Below, piece after piece: positions 1-9,052 of a stretch of 64,000 nt of DNA. The notes under the pieces are model-generated. The model was not told the origin of the DNA, made no database searches, and worked only from the letters and a program-made list of their open reading frames with translations. Numbering within the stretch: position 1 is the stretch's first letter; every line of letters begins with the position of its first letter. Made by a program: the position numbers and the translations under genes. Origin of the DNA: Leptospira kobayashii (GTDB lineage: Bacteria; Spirochaetota; Leptospiria; Leptospirales; Leptospiraceae); NCBI RefSeq assembly GCF_003114835.2, contig NZ_AP025028.1, forward strand, positions 1,067,001-1,131,000, written 5' to 3'.

Positions 1-433
1 CGGATAGTTTTTGCGTATTCCATCCTACAACACCGCCTAATATTTGATCTGCGTTAACGGAGACTATTTCTTCGGGAAAACCGTTTTGGATCAGTACAAA
101 TCTACCCCCTTTTGCTAACAGAGGCAGGGATTTTTGAATGGATTCTTCCAGGTTCGCCGATTTGGCTCCTAAGATGATATAATCAAAGTTATCTTTTGTT
201 TCCTCTAAGGAAGAAGTTATCCCTTCGAAGGAAATAGGTTCTGTTTCCCCGGAACCGAAACGGTACCAAAGCGGGTTCGTGAGTAATTCCGATTTTCTTT
301 TTGCATCCCTCGTGAGAACAAAATAGGGAACTTTATTACGGGATAAAGCGCGTGCAATGCTTAGAGTGATTGCGCCCATTCCCAGGATGGCGATTTTAGG
401 AAAAACGTTCTGAGTCGTGTTACTGTTTTGCAT
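1..433 (-). CDS. Ketopantoate reductase-like protein (ApbA/PanE family), 3' end cut by window edge
   Basis: The reading frame runs leftwards from ATG at 433 and leaves the window after 144 codons with no stop. The N-terminus has a Rossmann dinucleotide-binding stretch (KIAILGMGAITLSIARAL), then a region matching the NADPH domain of ketopantoate reductases: a basic TRDAKRKSEL loop after strand two, and YIILGAKSANLEESI followed by LIQNGFPEE, where the family carries its conserved Lys and Gln-Asn-Gly. Family members reduce 2-dehydropantoate to pantoate with NADPH. The C-terminal catalytic domain is outside the window, so a related 2-hydroxyacid or unassigned ApbA-type reductase is equally possible. 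Its start is about 120 bases from the next, divergent gene. Confidence 0.75.
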   Translation of the reverse strand, partial: MQNSNTTQNVFPKIAILGMGAITLSIARALSRNKVPYFVLTRDAKRKSELLTNPLWYRFGSGETEPISFEGITSSLEETKDNFDYIILGAKSANLEESIQKSLPLLAKGGRFVLIQNGFPEEIVSVNADQILGGVVGWNTQKLS

Positions 434-550
434 GGCGAATCGAATGGAAAAATTGTATCAATCGGTTTGTTCCGTTCAATGAAAATTTTTCTCAGGTTCG
501 GCAAGAATTGGCATTTTCCATAAAAAGAACAATGAGGTGGGGATTGAATT

Positions 551-859
551 ATGTTTTCTGAGTTGATTTTCTTTTGCGGCGAATTGGAAAATTTTATCTA
601 TAAAAATCAAATCCAGGAATTTTCCGATGAAAACGACGATGCCTATTATGCGGAACAGTTTTTGGGAATGATTCATAAGGAATCCTTGAAGATCCCTCAA
701 TCCGAAAAATTAAAATATCCGAAAGTTCCTTGGGATAAAATCGATTCCTTTTGGGCGAAAGATCTCGCCCGTGCTTATGAATATATTGATAAAAAAATGT
801 TATATTCCATTTGCGCTTATGAAATTCCTAAGATCAAGAAAGAATTGAAACCTAATTAG
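551..859 (+). CDS. Small HepT/DUF86-like (HEPN) protein without the RNase motif
   Basis: This 102-residue protein has a good ribosome site (GGTGGGG) before its ATG. Its second half reads like a HepT/DUF86 HEPN toxin: KYPKVPWDKI corresponds to the family's YPEIPW-x-I block, and the end EIPKIKKEL to DLPxLKxxL. In active HepT the helix after that block carries Arg-Asn-x(4)-His with a Tyr soon after, the RNase and AMPylation-target motif. Here the stretch reads SFWAKDLARAYEYI and has neither the Arg-Asn pair nor the His. No MntA-type nucleotidyltransferase lies beside it. It is probably a degenerate or repurposed HEPN protein. The family assignment rests on pattern memory, not a search. Confidence 0.5.
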   Translation: MFSELIFFCGELENFIYKNQIQEFSDENDDAYYAEQFLGMIHKESLKIPQSEKLKYPKVPWDKIDSFWAKDLARAYEYIDKKMLYSICAYEIPKIKKELKPN

Positions 860-879
860 GGTTATGTTGTAATATCCGT

Positions 880-2244
880 TTAGCTGCCTGAATGGCTTTC
901 CTGTTTCAAAGGAAGTAAAATCGAAATTGTATTTCCCGTGGATTCGCTCACTTCTATCCGAAGAGATCCTTTATTCAGATTTGCAAACTCTCTGCACAAT
1001 GAAAGTCCGAATCCAGTACCTAACTCTCCTATAGTACCAGCTTGGGAAATGACGGATTTTCCCTTGATTATGTTCTGCATAATCGTTTCGCTGAGTCCGG
1101 TTCCACAATTGGAAATGGATACAACTCCGAAATCTTTTTCATGTGAAGTCCTGATCCGTATCTCTTTTCCTTCCGGAGAAAATTTAATCGCATTGGAAAT
1201 CAAATTTCTTAGGATTGTAGTGACGGTTTGTCTGTCACAAAATACGAATTCATCCTTTAATTCCTTTTTTATGGAAAGGTGTTTGTGTAACGCCTGTTTT
1301 TCGTGATGACGTATGGATTCGGAAACAAGGTCCTCCAGATTGTTTTCGGAATATTGCAAATGAAGTTGATTCTTTTGATTTTTTGCCCAAGCCAGAAGAC
1401 TTTCCAATAGTAGAAAACTGCGACTTGCTTCATCCGCCATGGAAGGTAACATATCCGATTTTGACTCTTCGGAAAGAATCTCCAAAGAAGTTTTGAGTCC
1501 TCCGATCGAACCGCGCAGATCGTGTCCGATTACGGAAAACAAAGTATTCTTCATTGCATTTGCATCAATGAGTTCCGTTTCCAAACGTTTGTTTACAAGC
1601 AAGATAAATGTAACGATAAGTAAAAATATAACCGCCATTGTTATGAGGAGATAGATACCTTGGGAAGATCCCATATGCAGATAATCCGTTTCCGATTCGT
1701 TTATACTATAATAATTAAACAGTCGCAGTATAAATGTTATAGATAAGACTCCCATTCCTATTCCGATTGTTTTTGTGATCGTATAATTTTTACCGGAAGG
1801 GTGCAAACAAACAAACGCCTGCCAGATACTTGCGATCATTCCGAAGGAAGAGAAACTGATCAATTTCGTTTTGGCGTTCGTATTTGTTACTGTCACAAAA
1901 GTAATGATCCCAAGCGTAAGTATCAAATAGGTGGGCCAGGTAGGGAGCTTGGACTCTTTCAGTTTTTGAATCCCATTTGTTGTAAAAGTAAAACTAACTA
2001 AAATGAATGTATTGCCGCCGATATAGGAGATGTAATCGGGAATGATATCTTTTAATCCCGCGAGAAGTGAACCGAGCGTCAGAAATAAAATTCCAAAGAG
2101 CCATGTGGAAACACCTTCATACCTTTTTTTAGTTTCGAGCATGCTCCAAAGCAAAAGGAAGGCAAGCCCGCAGATCGTGGCATAACAAAAGTATAAGGTG
2201 CGTATATCCAAATAAAAATTCATGAAGGTAACTTGTGAAAGCAT
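880..2244 (-). CDS. Multi-pass membrane sensor histidine kinase
   Basis: The protein has about seven hydrophobic helices (residues 10-215) followed by a cytoplasmic kinase core. The H-box is SVIGHDLRGSIGG with phospho-acceptor His about residue 241, the N-box is RNLISNAIKFS, and the G2 box is GTGFGLSLCREF. The G1 box reads SNCGTGL, so the usual Asp is Asn, which may weaken ATP binding. I prefer the ATG at 2244 because an AGGA lies eight bases upstream; an ATG at 2304 would add 20 residues with no ribosome site. No response regulator is adjacent. It is divergent from the chemoreceptor gene starting at 2377. The ligand is unknown. Confidence 0.85.
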   Translation of the reverse strand: MLSQVTFMNFYLDIRTLYFCYATICGLAFLLLWSMLETKKRYEGVSTWLFGILFLTLGSLLAGLKDIIPDYISYIGGNTFILVSFTFTTNGIQKLKESKLPTWPTYLILTLGIITFVTVTNTNAKTKLISFSSFGMIASIWQAFVCLHPSGKNYTITKTIGIGMGVLSITFILRLFNYYSINESETDYLHMGSSQGIYLLITMAVIFLLIVTFILLVNKRLETELIDANAMKNTLFSVIGHDLRGSIGGLKTSLEILSEESKSDMLPSMADEASRSFLLLESLLAWAKNQKNQLHLQYSENNLEDLVSESIRHHEKQALHKHLSIKKELKDEFVFCDRQTVTTILRNLISNAIKFSPEGKEIRIRTSHEKDFGVVSISNCGTGLSETIMQNIIKGKSVISQAGTIGELGTGFGLSLCREFANLNKGSLRIEVSESTGNTISILLPLKQESHSGS

Positions 2245-2376
2245 AGGATAAATCCTAGATTTGAATCGTAAAGTAAAAACCGGAATATAAATTATTGATT
2301 GCAAATGGGCCAGGGTAAATGATCCACTAATGTCTTATTTTTCTTTTGCCCGTGGGGCAGTTAAGGTAGGTAAAAT

Positions 2377-3954
2377 TTGCACGCACAGATAGAACAGATC
2401 GAAGATTTATGGATTAAGGGAAAAATCATTATCAATCGAATCCGTTTTGGGCTGGTGATTCTTTTCACATTATCTTTGGCAGGCGCTAAAGATGCATTTC
2501 AGCCGGTTATGTTCCAAATACATAGTTGGGGAACGGTGATCATGGCAATTTATTGCCTGGTATCCTATGTCTGGCAAAAAAAAGGGAATCCTCCCGATTG
2601 GTTTCACAAATCACTCGTGATTTCGGATATCATCATTCTTTCTCTTACAATCATTTTGGATTCGGCACTCGGAACAGTCGAAGCGAAATCGGCTTTGTCC
2701 AATATTGTTGTTTATTTCATTTATTTTTTTATCTTAAGTTATTCCGGATTTTTAGGGGACAAACGGTTTGTCTTGGTCACATCCATTGTGGGAGCCTTAG
2801 GTGCAAGTATCGGACTTTTTGTTGCAGTGAAGATCGGGGGAATTCAGCTCACGGACAAACCTGATCTTTCGTCAAAACCAGGTTATGCGGGACTTTCTAC
2901 CGAGATCTTAAAACCTATTTTTATTTTCACCGGCGGATTGATTGTATCCATACTCGTAAATTTGTTCAATAAGATAGGAAGAATAGGTTCTGTCAAAGCG
3001 GAAGAGGCGAAAAAATTATTGGATAATAATAACGCAAACAGGGATATCATTAAAAACTCTGCGGAACAGTTGGAACATTCCATCGGTGCCTTTAGTAATT
3101 ACGTATCCAACACTTCCAACAAATTGGAATCGCAAGCAGCCTCGCTCGAAGAAATCACTGCTGTCATCGAAGAACTTTCCAGTTCATTTATTTCCAACTC
3201 CAATTCTATTGAAGATCAAAACCAAAAGGTGAAAAAATTATCAATAGATTCCAAAGAGTTGAAGTCGATTGTAGAAACTATTTTTCAGTATAGCAAGGAT
3301 TTGGTGAAAATCGCCGAAGAAAACAAGGCTGATACGGAAAACGTAGCTCAAGTTTCCGAAAAGACCAGTCGGTTTTTGGAATCGATTCATTCATCGTTCG
3401 ATAAAGTGGATGAGATCAATAAAATCATGGCGGAAATCGGAGACAAGACCAACTTACTCGCATTAAATGCTTCTATTGAAGCGGCGCGGGCCGGAGATGT
3501 AGGTCGTGGTTTTGCGGTAGTTGCTACGGAAGTCAGTAAATTAGCCGATTTCACCGCAAAAAATGCGAAAATCATTGCGACTGTCGTAGCCGAATCCAGA
3601 ACCTATATCCGTGAAGCTACAAGTGCATCCACTAGCACGGGTAATTTGACTAATTCGCAAATAGGCAAACTCATCCATACCTTGGACAAAATCACAGAGA
3701 TGAATCAAATGTATGACAAACAAAAACGGATTATAGAAAATTTTTTATTGGAACTTTCCGATATTGATGCACTTTCCTCCAGTATATCGGTCAGTACTAC
3801 GGAACAGATCCAAGGTCAAAAGGAAGCGAGCAAAGGAATTCAATCTTTGGAAGCGGAAGTAAACGAAATATCAAGAGCTTCCCGCGATCTGGAGGACAAT
3901 ATCCATTCCATCCGAAAACAATCGCAAGAGTTGCTCTTGATGAGTAAAAACTAA
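2377..3954 (+). CDS. Methyl-accepting chemotaxis protein with multi-helix membrane domain
   Basis: This 525-residue chemoreceptor starts at TTG, with AAGGTAGG seven bases upstream; no ATG fits as well. Residues 20-215 contain about six hydrophobic helices and little periplasmic sequence, so it may sense within the membrane. A coiled coil and the conserved signalling tip follow: [19 protein letters not shown] then [16 protein letters not shown], where CheA and CheW dock. No HAMP domain is obvious between the last helix and the coiled coil. The C-terminus lacks an NWETF-like tether for CheR/CheB. It is an orphan, far from the che operon at 34.4 kb. Confidence 0.9.
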   Translation: MHAQIEQIEDLWIKGKIIINRIRFGLVILFTLSLAGAKDAFQPVMFQIHSWGTVIMAIYCLVSYVWQKKGNPPDWFHKSLVISDIIILSLTIILDSALGTVEAKSALSNIVVYFIYFFILSYSGFLGDKRFVLVTSIVGALGASIGLFVAVKIGGIQLTDKPDLSSKPGYAGLSTEILKPIFIFTGGLIVSILVNLFNKIGRIGSVKAEEAKKLLDNNNANRDIIKNSAEQLEHSIGAFSNYVSNTSNKLESQAASLEEITAVIEELSSSFISNSNSIEDQNQKVKKLSIDSKELKSIVETIFQYSKDLVKIAEENKADTENVAQVSEKTSRFLESIHSSFDKVDEINKIMAEIGDKTNLLALNASIEAARAGDVGRGFAVVATEVSKLADFTAKNAKIIATVVAESRTYIREATSASTSTGNLTNSQIGKLIHTLDKITEMNQMYDKQKRIIENFLLELSDIDALSSSISVSTTEQIQGQKEASKGIQSLEAEVNEISRASRDLEDNIHSIRKQSQELLLMSKN

Positions 3955-3956
3955 AT

Positions 3957-4391
3957 CTACACTCCCATACCGGTAGATACGGCAATTCGATTCCAGGAAT
4001 TGATTGTGTTTATGAGAAAGATAAGAGAAACAAACTCGCGTTCGTCGAAATGTTTCCTTACTTTTTCATAACATGCGTCACTAACTCCGTTTTTGGAAAT
4101 TAAAGTCACTTCTTCCGCAAGCTCCAATGCCGCTTTTTCTTTATCCGAATAAAAGGATGCTTCTCTCCAGGCATTGAGTAGATAGATTCTTTTTTCTTCT
4201 TCGCCCGCCTTTCTAGTGTCCGATGTATGCATGTCTAAACAAAAGGCACAGCCGTTGATTTGAGAAACACGGATTTTGATGAGCTCATAGAGTTTCGGTT
4301 CGATTCCGCTTTTTTGCGCAAATTCTTCGTTTTTCAGCATAGTTTGAAATGCTTCAGGATAAGCTTTTGTGTGATTAAATCTTGGGTTCAT
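3957..4391 (-). CDS. AhpD-like carboxymuconolactone decarboxylase-family protein
   Basis: This 144-residue protein has the AhpD/CMD core. LIKIRVSQINGCAFCLDMH carries the redox CxxC pair (GCAFC) followed by a conserved His three residues later, the arrangement used by alkylhydroperoxidase-like disulfide reductases. The following helix, EKAALELAEEVTLI, is also typical. Members act in peroxide detoxification or as small thiol oxidoreductases; the real partner is unknown. Its stop lies three bases from the end of the convergent chemoreceptor gene, and nothing nearby suggests an operon. Confidence 0.88.
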   Translation of the reverse strand: MNPRFNHTKAYPEAFQTMLKNEEFAQKSGIEPKLYELIKIRVSQINGCAFCLDMHTSDTRKAGEEEKRIYLLNAWREASFYSDKEKAALELAEEVTLISKNGVSDACYEKVRKHFDEREFVSLIFLINTINSWNRIAVSTGMGV

Positions 4392-4482
4392 TGTATTTTC
4401 CTGAAAGGAAGACGAAAGCGGTTTGTGGGTTTGTGACAGAGGAGTAAAAAAAATCGAACGGGTTTTCTAAAAATTCGCATTT

Positions 4483-5451
4483 TTAGAAATGAACGGAACC
4501 TCCCAAATAAAATCCTTTTAGAGTCTCGAAATTTCCCGATTGAATAGGCTTGGAAATGGAAGGGAAGCCGGATAGGGAAAAATCATTTCCATTCCACTGA
4601 GAATTAGAATAGTTAACATTAATTTGGTGAAAATGAAGATAACTGAACTTGGATTCAATCCGGTTGTATCCGATATAGAACTTAAAATTTTCGGCAAACC
4701 GGTAGCTCAAAGATAGATCCAATTCATAACCGCGATAGATTCCTTCCGTTCCTGCCGTGTCTATGGGAAGAGTGAATGTCTGTGAATTCAAAATCGGATC
4801 TTTTACAAAGCGGTTTCCTTGCGTATAAAATCCATCCAAACCGACGGAAAATTGAATTTCGGAAGTGATGGAATAAACGGATTTGATCGAAAGCTGCGGT
4901 CCGTATGTGAAAAAATATTCCTGAAAGGCTCCTTCGCCTAAGTAATTTCCGTATTTGTATTTATTGATATTTCGAATCCCGCCTCCCGAATAAAAGTTCC
5001 AATCTTTCCCGAAGGGAAACTTAAGATAGGCGTTTGCTTTTAATTCTGATCGTGTGACGGGCTTTAAATATTCTCTGGTCATTGAGATTTGGTTTCCGTC
5101 GGTTCGTAAAACGAGACTATTCGGGTTTACGATTTCCATTTCAAAATAGGAAATTTCCAGTCTGTAATTTTTTTTATAGTTTTCGTAACTGAATACAAAG
5201 GGTATCAGTACTTTGGAATTTTGGCTGAGTTTTCCCGTATTGGAAGTTTGGTTAGGGGGAGGATTTTTTGTCAGGGAAGTATATTCGTAAGGAGCGAAAT
5301 CATAAGTTTGTCTTTTGAGAAGTAATTCAAACGAAGATGTCTTTTCTTTTTTAACTGTGTTTTCCACCCCATTCTCTTCTCCATAAAGAGAGCAAACGCA
5401 CCAACCGAATAAGAAAAGAACGACCCAAAAGTAAGAAACTCTAAAATTCAT
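4483..5451 (-). CDS. Secreted beta-barrel-like outer membrane protein
   Basis: A 322-residue protein begins with a signal peptide (MNFRVSYFWVVLFLFGW). The frame stays open further upstream, but ATG at 5451 is the start that places this peptide first and avoids overlap with the divergent gene at 5543. The mature part is a chain of short amphipathic strands rich in Tyr, Phe, Asn and Gly, for example FKFYIGYNRIES and GFYLGGSVHF. It ends in Phe, as outer-membrane barrels do. No enzyme motif was found. The likely role is a pore or other surface or periplasm-facing barrel; the function is unknown. Confidence 0.65.
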   Translation of the reverse strand: MNFRVSYFWVVLFLFGWCVCSLYGEENGVENTVKKEKTSSFELLLKRQTYDFAPYEYTSLTKNPPPNQTSNTGKLSQNSKVLIPFVFSYENYKKNYRLEISYFEMEIVNPNSLVLRTDGNQISMTREYLKPVTRSELKANAYLKFPFGKDWNFYSGGGIRNINKYKYGNYLGEGAFQEYFFTYGPQLSIKSVYSITSEIQFSVGLDGFYTQGNRFVKDPILNSQTFTLPIDTAGTEGIYRGYELDLSLSYRFAENFKFYIGYNRIESKFSYLHFHQINVNYSNSQWNGNDFSLSGFPSISKPIQSGNFETLKGFYLGGSVHF

Positions 5452-5542
5452 AGACCTGATATACTCTTGACATAAAATCTTAAGAGAGATAGATTTTCTT
5501 GTCCATTGAATTTCAATCGAAGTAAAAGGAAGGATTTCCGTC

Positions 5543-6247
5543 ATGAGTGGAAAAAAGAGAATCTTGATGCTAGGTGCCTCCGGTGCTGTGGGAACGGAGA
5601 CTTGGAAAACATTGTTTTCTTCAAGCAAAGTATCTCATTTGACTTTTTTAGGTAGAAAAAGAATAGAAATAACAAATCTGCCAAATTCGATTAACCTTAT
5701 CCAGCATAACATCGATATTTTGAATCCTTCCTCGTATTCGGATTACCTTCCCGAACATGAAACCGCAATATGCACATTCGGTGTCGGTGAACCTTCCAAG
5801 GTGAGTCGGGAAGAGTATGTTAGAATTGATAAAGATGCGGTCTTGGATTTTGCCAAAACGTGCAAATCGCAAGGTATAAGACATTTTTTACTTTTAGGAT
5901 CGGTGGGAGCCAATAAAAAATCTTCCTCTTTTTATTTGAAGACCAAAGGTGAAATTGAAGAAGGGCTTCGCGCATTACAATTCGATGTTTTAAGTTTGTT
6001 CAGGCCTTCCATGATACTGACACCTAGCAATCGTTACGGAAAAATACAAGCTGTGTTTTTATTTCTCTGGCCGAAAATAAGTCCTTTGTTTTTCGGCGGA
6101 TTTTCTAGTTTGCGTGGAGTGCTTGTTTCCGATTTGGGGAAGGCGATAGCACAAGTCGCCTTGACCGAAGAAATTACTTCCGTTCCCAAAACTACGATCT
6201 ATCAATGGGACGAATTCCAGGAATTGGCAAAGATTCCTATTGTTTAA
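5543..6247 (+). CDS. NAD(P)-binding TIP30/HTATIP2-like atypical SDR protein
   Basis: A 234-residue Rossmann-fold protein with AAGGA before its ATG. The N-terminal RILMLGASGAVGTE is the G-x-x-G-x-x-G nucleotide-binding turn of atypical short-chain dehydrogenases, and TFLGRKRI supplies a basic residue after strand two, which usually means NADP(H). HFLLLGSVGANKKSSSFYLKTKG has the Ser and Tyr-x-x-x-Lys-like spacing of the TIP30/CC3 group (YLKTK), and LSLFRPSMI matches the family's RPG/RPS segment. The substrate is unknown. It is followed 12 bases later by two unknown genes on the same strand, so they may be co-transcribed. Confidence 0.75.
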   Translation: MSGKKRILMLGASGAVGTETWKTLFSSSKVSHLTFLGRKRIEITNLPNSINLIQHNIDILNPSSYSDYLPEHETAICTFGVGEPSKVSREEYVRIDKDAVLDFAKTCKSQGIRHFLLLGSVGANKKSSSFYLKTKGEIEEGLRALQFDVLSLFRPSMILTPSNRYGKIQAVFLFLWPKISPLFFGGFSSLRGVLVSDLGKAIAQVALTEEITSVPKTTIYQWDEFQELAKIPIV

Positions 6248-6259
6248 AGGAGAAAACCG

Positions 6260-6874
6260 ATGCTTTCCGAAGAAATGTCGTATCATATACGTTATTTGGA
6301 GTCTAGACTTTCCAAATTGAAAAAAAGTCCTGAATTGAATTCCTATCAAATTCCGATTTATGAAAAAATCATCCTATTTGCCAAAGAGGGAGGGTCTTAT
6401 GAAGAGTATCTGGAACGACTGGGAGAGTTTGCCGATTTTTTTCCTGTGGCACGTTCCGAACATCTGGATCGTTATAAATCCATCATCGAACTTTATGAAT
6501 CCGTCGGTTTGAAAGAATTTTCCGAATCAGCAAACAATAAATATACGATTGCAAAATCGTGTCAAACTTACAGTGATTTGGCTACGAAACTTCCCATCGG
6601 AATCAAATTGGAAAATACCGCTTCGGAACGGTTGAACTCAGCATGTTTATTTTTAAATTATCTAGTGGAGTTGCAAATCAAACCGGAAAAAAAAGATAAA
6701 CTTCATTTTGCCGCACTAGTTCGGGAAGAATGGGAGAAAATCAAAAACTCTGATCCGGATTTCGGTTTTGAATCTTTTTTTCAAAAACCTTATGTATATA
6801 TAAACGTATTTCCGAAGGACAAATTGTTTCAATTGAAACGAATATTCGAAGAAATCATAGGGAGCACAGGTTAG
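6260..6874 (+). CDS. Hypothetical helical protein, first of a coupled pair
   Basis: I do not recognise this 204-residue protein. It is almost wholly charged amphipathic helix, with no signal peptide, membrane segment or cysteine motif. AAAGGAG lies close upstream of the ATG. The stop codon (TAG) is directly followed by the ATG of the next gene, so the two are probably translationally coupled and act together. A stretch at residues about 35-58 (FAKEGGSYEEYLERL then FADFF) faintly resembles residues 42-63 of the next protein (LAEKNSYTEFMEKA then DYF), which hints at a shared ancestral domain. Confidence 0.75.
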   Translation: MLSEEMSYHIRYLESRLSKLKKSPELNSYQIPIYEKIILFAKEGGSYEEYLERLGEFADFFPVARSEHLDRYKSIIELYESVGLKEFSESANNKYTIAKSCQTYSDLATKLPIGIKLENTASERLNSACLFLNYLVELQIKPEKKDKLHFAALVREEWEKIKNSDPDFGFESFFQKPYVYINVFPKDKLFQLKRIFEEIIGSTG

Positions 6875-7927
6875 ATGGAAGAAGGTTTGCGCGGCTTAAT
6901 AGACGGATATAAAGCGGGGATCAATCCTTATCTCGATCTACTTCCCAAAGAAAATAAGATCGTTTCGGAAGTTGAGGCTTTGATACGAGATATGGAAGAA
7001 CTGGCGGAGAAAAATTCGTATACCGAGTTTATGGAAAAAGCATCAGCCAAAGATTATTTCAATCGAATCATCGGTTATTATAGCAAATTGGCATTGGAAC
7101 AATCCAAATTATCTCCCAAAAGAACTACGATCCCCACACCATCGGAGATTGCAAAAGGATATCATCTTGCTTATGAGTCTTTGCCTAAAGATGTAAATTT
7201 ATCCGAAACCAAAATCGTCTATGAGAGAGTATTTCAGTTGGAAAAGGAAAGTAAGACAGGCCCTGAGTTTTTGTGTAAACTGGAAGAGGAAGACTTATTT
7301 TTGGAGATGTCCAGATCTCATTTAATGGAAGTAATGCGGAACGGATTGGAAAAAATGCTCCAAAGCGGAAGTGATTTTTCTTCCGATGGAAAGGGGGTTG
7401 TTTCCAATCCTCAGATGGAACATTATTTTCAGCGAATGCAAAAACAAATGAAGGAAGCGCGTTCCCTGACAGAATTGGAATTCAATGCACTCCTTCGCGC
7501 GGAGGATTCCCGGTTTTCCAACTTGTGGGATACTACCTTTCTGAATGTAATTTTCAACGCTCTAATGAACCCTCTTATTTCTTGGAGAATGAATCCCTCC
7601 GAGGAACTGAGAAAAGAAGTGGAGGCCGCCTATCTTTACTTAAACGAATTTTGGGGATTGGATTGGGAAAGTTTGTTCGGAATTTCCAGGGTATCCGAAT
7701 TTTTTGAAACCGCAATTTTCGGGGGAAGCGGAGGGCAATTGAAATCGCAAAATATTCATTCTGCGATGGATTTGAAAAAGGATTTGGAAGCCTGTTTGCT
7801 CAAATGTTTGAAAGGAAAATCGTTATCAGGCGGAGTCTTTTCTGCAAATGCAAAAATTTTCTTTCGGGGAAAGGAAATTCAAATGAAGGAAATTAAACAA
7901 GCGCTTGGTGATACAACATTGCCTTAA
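6875..7927 (+). CDS. Hypothetical helical protein, second of a coupled pair
   Basis: This 350-residue protein, not recognised, starts on the base after the preceding stop codon. It is mainly helical and acidic, with no signal peptide. One moderately hydrophobic stretch near residues 220-235 (FLNVIFNALMNPLISW) could be a buried helix or weak membrane contact. The C-terminus (AKIFFRGKEIQMKEI) looks like a short beta-hairpin domain. No catalytic motif was seen. A strong hairpin immediately follows the stop. Probably cytoplasmic and a partner of the 204-residue protein before it; this is context inference only. Confidence 0.75.
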   Translation: MEEGLRGLIDGYKAGINPYLDLLPKENKIVSEVEALIRDMEELAEKNSYTEFMEKASAKDYFNRIIGYYSKLALEQSKLSPKRTTIPTPSEIAKGYHLAYESLPKDVNLSETKIVYERVFQLEKESKTGPEFLCKLEEEDLFLEMSRSHLMEVMRNGLEKMLQSGSDFSSDGKGVVSNPQMEHYFQRMQKQMKEARSLTELEFNALLRAEDSRFSNLWDTTFLNVIFNALMNPLISWRMNPSEELRKEVEAAYLYLNEFWGLDWESLFGISRVSEFFETAIFGGSGGQLKSQNIHSAMDLKKDLEACLLKCLKGKSLSGGVFSANAKIFFRGKEIQMKEIKQALGDTTLP

Positions 7928-7951
7928 ATCCCGGAAACTTTTTTCCGGGAT
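7928..7951. terminator. Hairpin between convergent genes, likely bidirectional terminator
   Basis: A perfect 10-base inverted repeat (ATCCCGGAAA / TTTCCGGGAT) with loop CTTT begins one base after the stop of the 350-residue gene and lies 16 bases from the stop of the convergent gene. There is no clean U-tract, so termination efficiency is uncertain. Confidence 0.55.
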
Positions 7952-7966
7952 AAAGAGATCGGGAAA

Positions 7967-8803
7967 TTATCGAACAATCACCCATTTCCCCGCAATTTTT
8001 CCCAAATTGAGAGGTAAGGCGGCTCCTTTTTTAGCTGTGAGGATGGGATCTCCTTTAGCGGTTGTTAATATGCCAATCATCCCGTTGCAGATGGTTCCGA
8101 ATTTTACATTTTTCTTTTCCAGTTTCCAGCTGGATCCGATTGCCTTGATCATTCCTTCCAACGCCTTTTTTTCCTCTTCCGGTTGGTAAGGAAAATACCT
8201 GGTTTCGGAAGTGTCTTTGGCGCGGAACTCGATAAACGGATATATCTGTTTGGGATCTTTACTGTTTAATGCCTTTGAGAAGGAGTCAACGAATTCCAAA
8301 GCGGACTTTTTGGTATCGGAGTTCCATTCTATTTTTTCCGCCGACTTCCAAAGGTTAGATGGAGGAAGAAAGGGGGGAGTAAACTCGATCGTTTTCTCCA
8401 AGGGCAAAACAGAATCTTCTTTTTCTTCCCATTCGAAATTTGTAATTTCTTCTCCTTCGTCAGGGAATTGGCCTTGTTGTCCGACGAGTAAACGAATGGA
8501 TGCTTTTTTACCAAAGGAATCTTCTTTTTTGCCTTTGCGTGGAGAAATTTTGATTTTGATTTCGTTTTTCCCGGGAACAGTCCAAAAGTTTACATCCGCT
8601 TGACCGGAAATATCGGTGTCTTTCGAACTTGATACCGTATAACCGTTGTATGTTACATCCAGATTGATGGAATAACCTTTATACAGTATTATGTAATAAC
8701 CAGAGATAGGTGGTTGTTTCGGAGCTGTATTTTCTTCTGCAAATTGCAGATTTGAAATGAAAAAAGCAAAAAACAGAATGGCAGATAAGCGGATATTTTC
8801 CAT
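7967..8803 (-). CDS. Secreted hypothetical protein
   Basis: A 278-residue protein starting at ATG 8803, with AGAGG seven bases upstream. A longer in-frame ATG (8860) exists, but it would bury the signal peptide MENIRLSAILFFAFFISNLQFAEE. The mature protein has a beta-rich N-terminal half (YYIILYKGYSINLDVTYNG, then NEIKIKISPRKGK) and a helical segment around residues 170-220. It ends with GKIAGKWVIVR, which resembles the closing strand of NTF2-like or DUF-type periplasmic domains in Leptospira proteins. No enzyme motif or lipobox was seen. It lies 90 bases beyond the end of intergenic repeat copy 1. Confidence 0.7.
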   Translation of the reverse strand: MENIRLSAILFFAFFISNLQFAEENTAPKQPPISGYYIILYKGYSINLDVTYNGYTVSSSKDTDISGQADVNFWTVPGKNEIKIKISPRKGKKEDSFGKKASIRLLVGQQGQFPDEGEEITNFEWEEKEDSVLPLEKTIEFTPPFLPPSNLWKSAEKIEWNSDTKKSALEFVDSFSKALNSKDPKQIYPFIEFRAKDTSETRYFPYQPEEEKKALEGMIKAIGSSWKLEKKNVKFGTICNGMIGILTTAKGDPILTAKKGAALPLNLGKIAGKWVIVR

Positions 8804-8893
8804 GAAAACCTCTGGTTGGGAATTGGAGAAATAAATTGACCTGGAAATTTTAAAAGTCAATCGGATTTAAAATAAGAAATTCCGGTAATCTCC

Positions 8894-9039
8894 GGCAAAA
8901 AGGCGAACTTTTTAGAATTATTTTACCGGGAAGTGGAAATGGGTTTGTGAAATTTGCGATGTTGTGGTAGGGGTTTGGGGAGCGGCTTCCCACGAACCGC
9001 TCCTCCCCACCCAGTTGATATAGGGCGGGGGCTCCCCAT
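8894..9039 (-). repeat. Dispersed intergenic repeat, copy 1 (divergent)
   Basis: Read on the minus strand this begins CCCCGCCC, a ten-base loop, then GGGTGGGG, and ends in AAAAAGTTCGCCTTTTTGCC, as in the copies at 52.6, 59.6 and 62.5 kb. The middle differs: instead of the conserved CCGCCACCC arm it has a stronger alternative stem (GAGCGG with CCGCTC). It starts 14 bases after the copA stop codon and reads in the direction of copA transcription, so it may end or process that transcript. Confidence 0.75.
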
Positions 9040-9052
9040 TCCCCCTTGCGAA

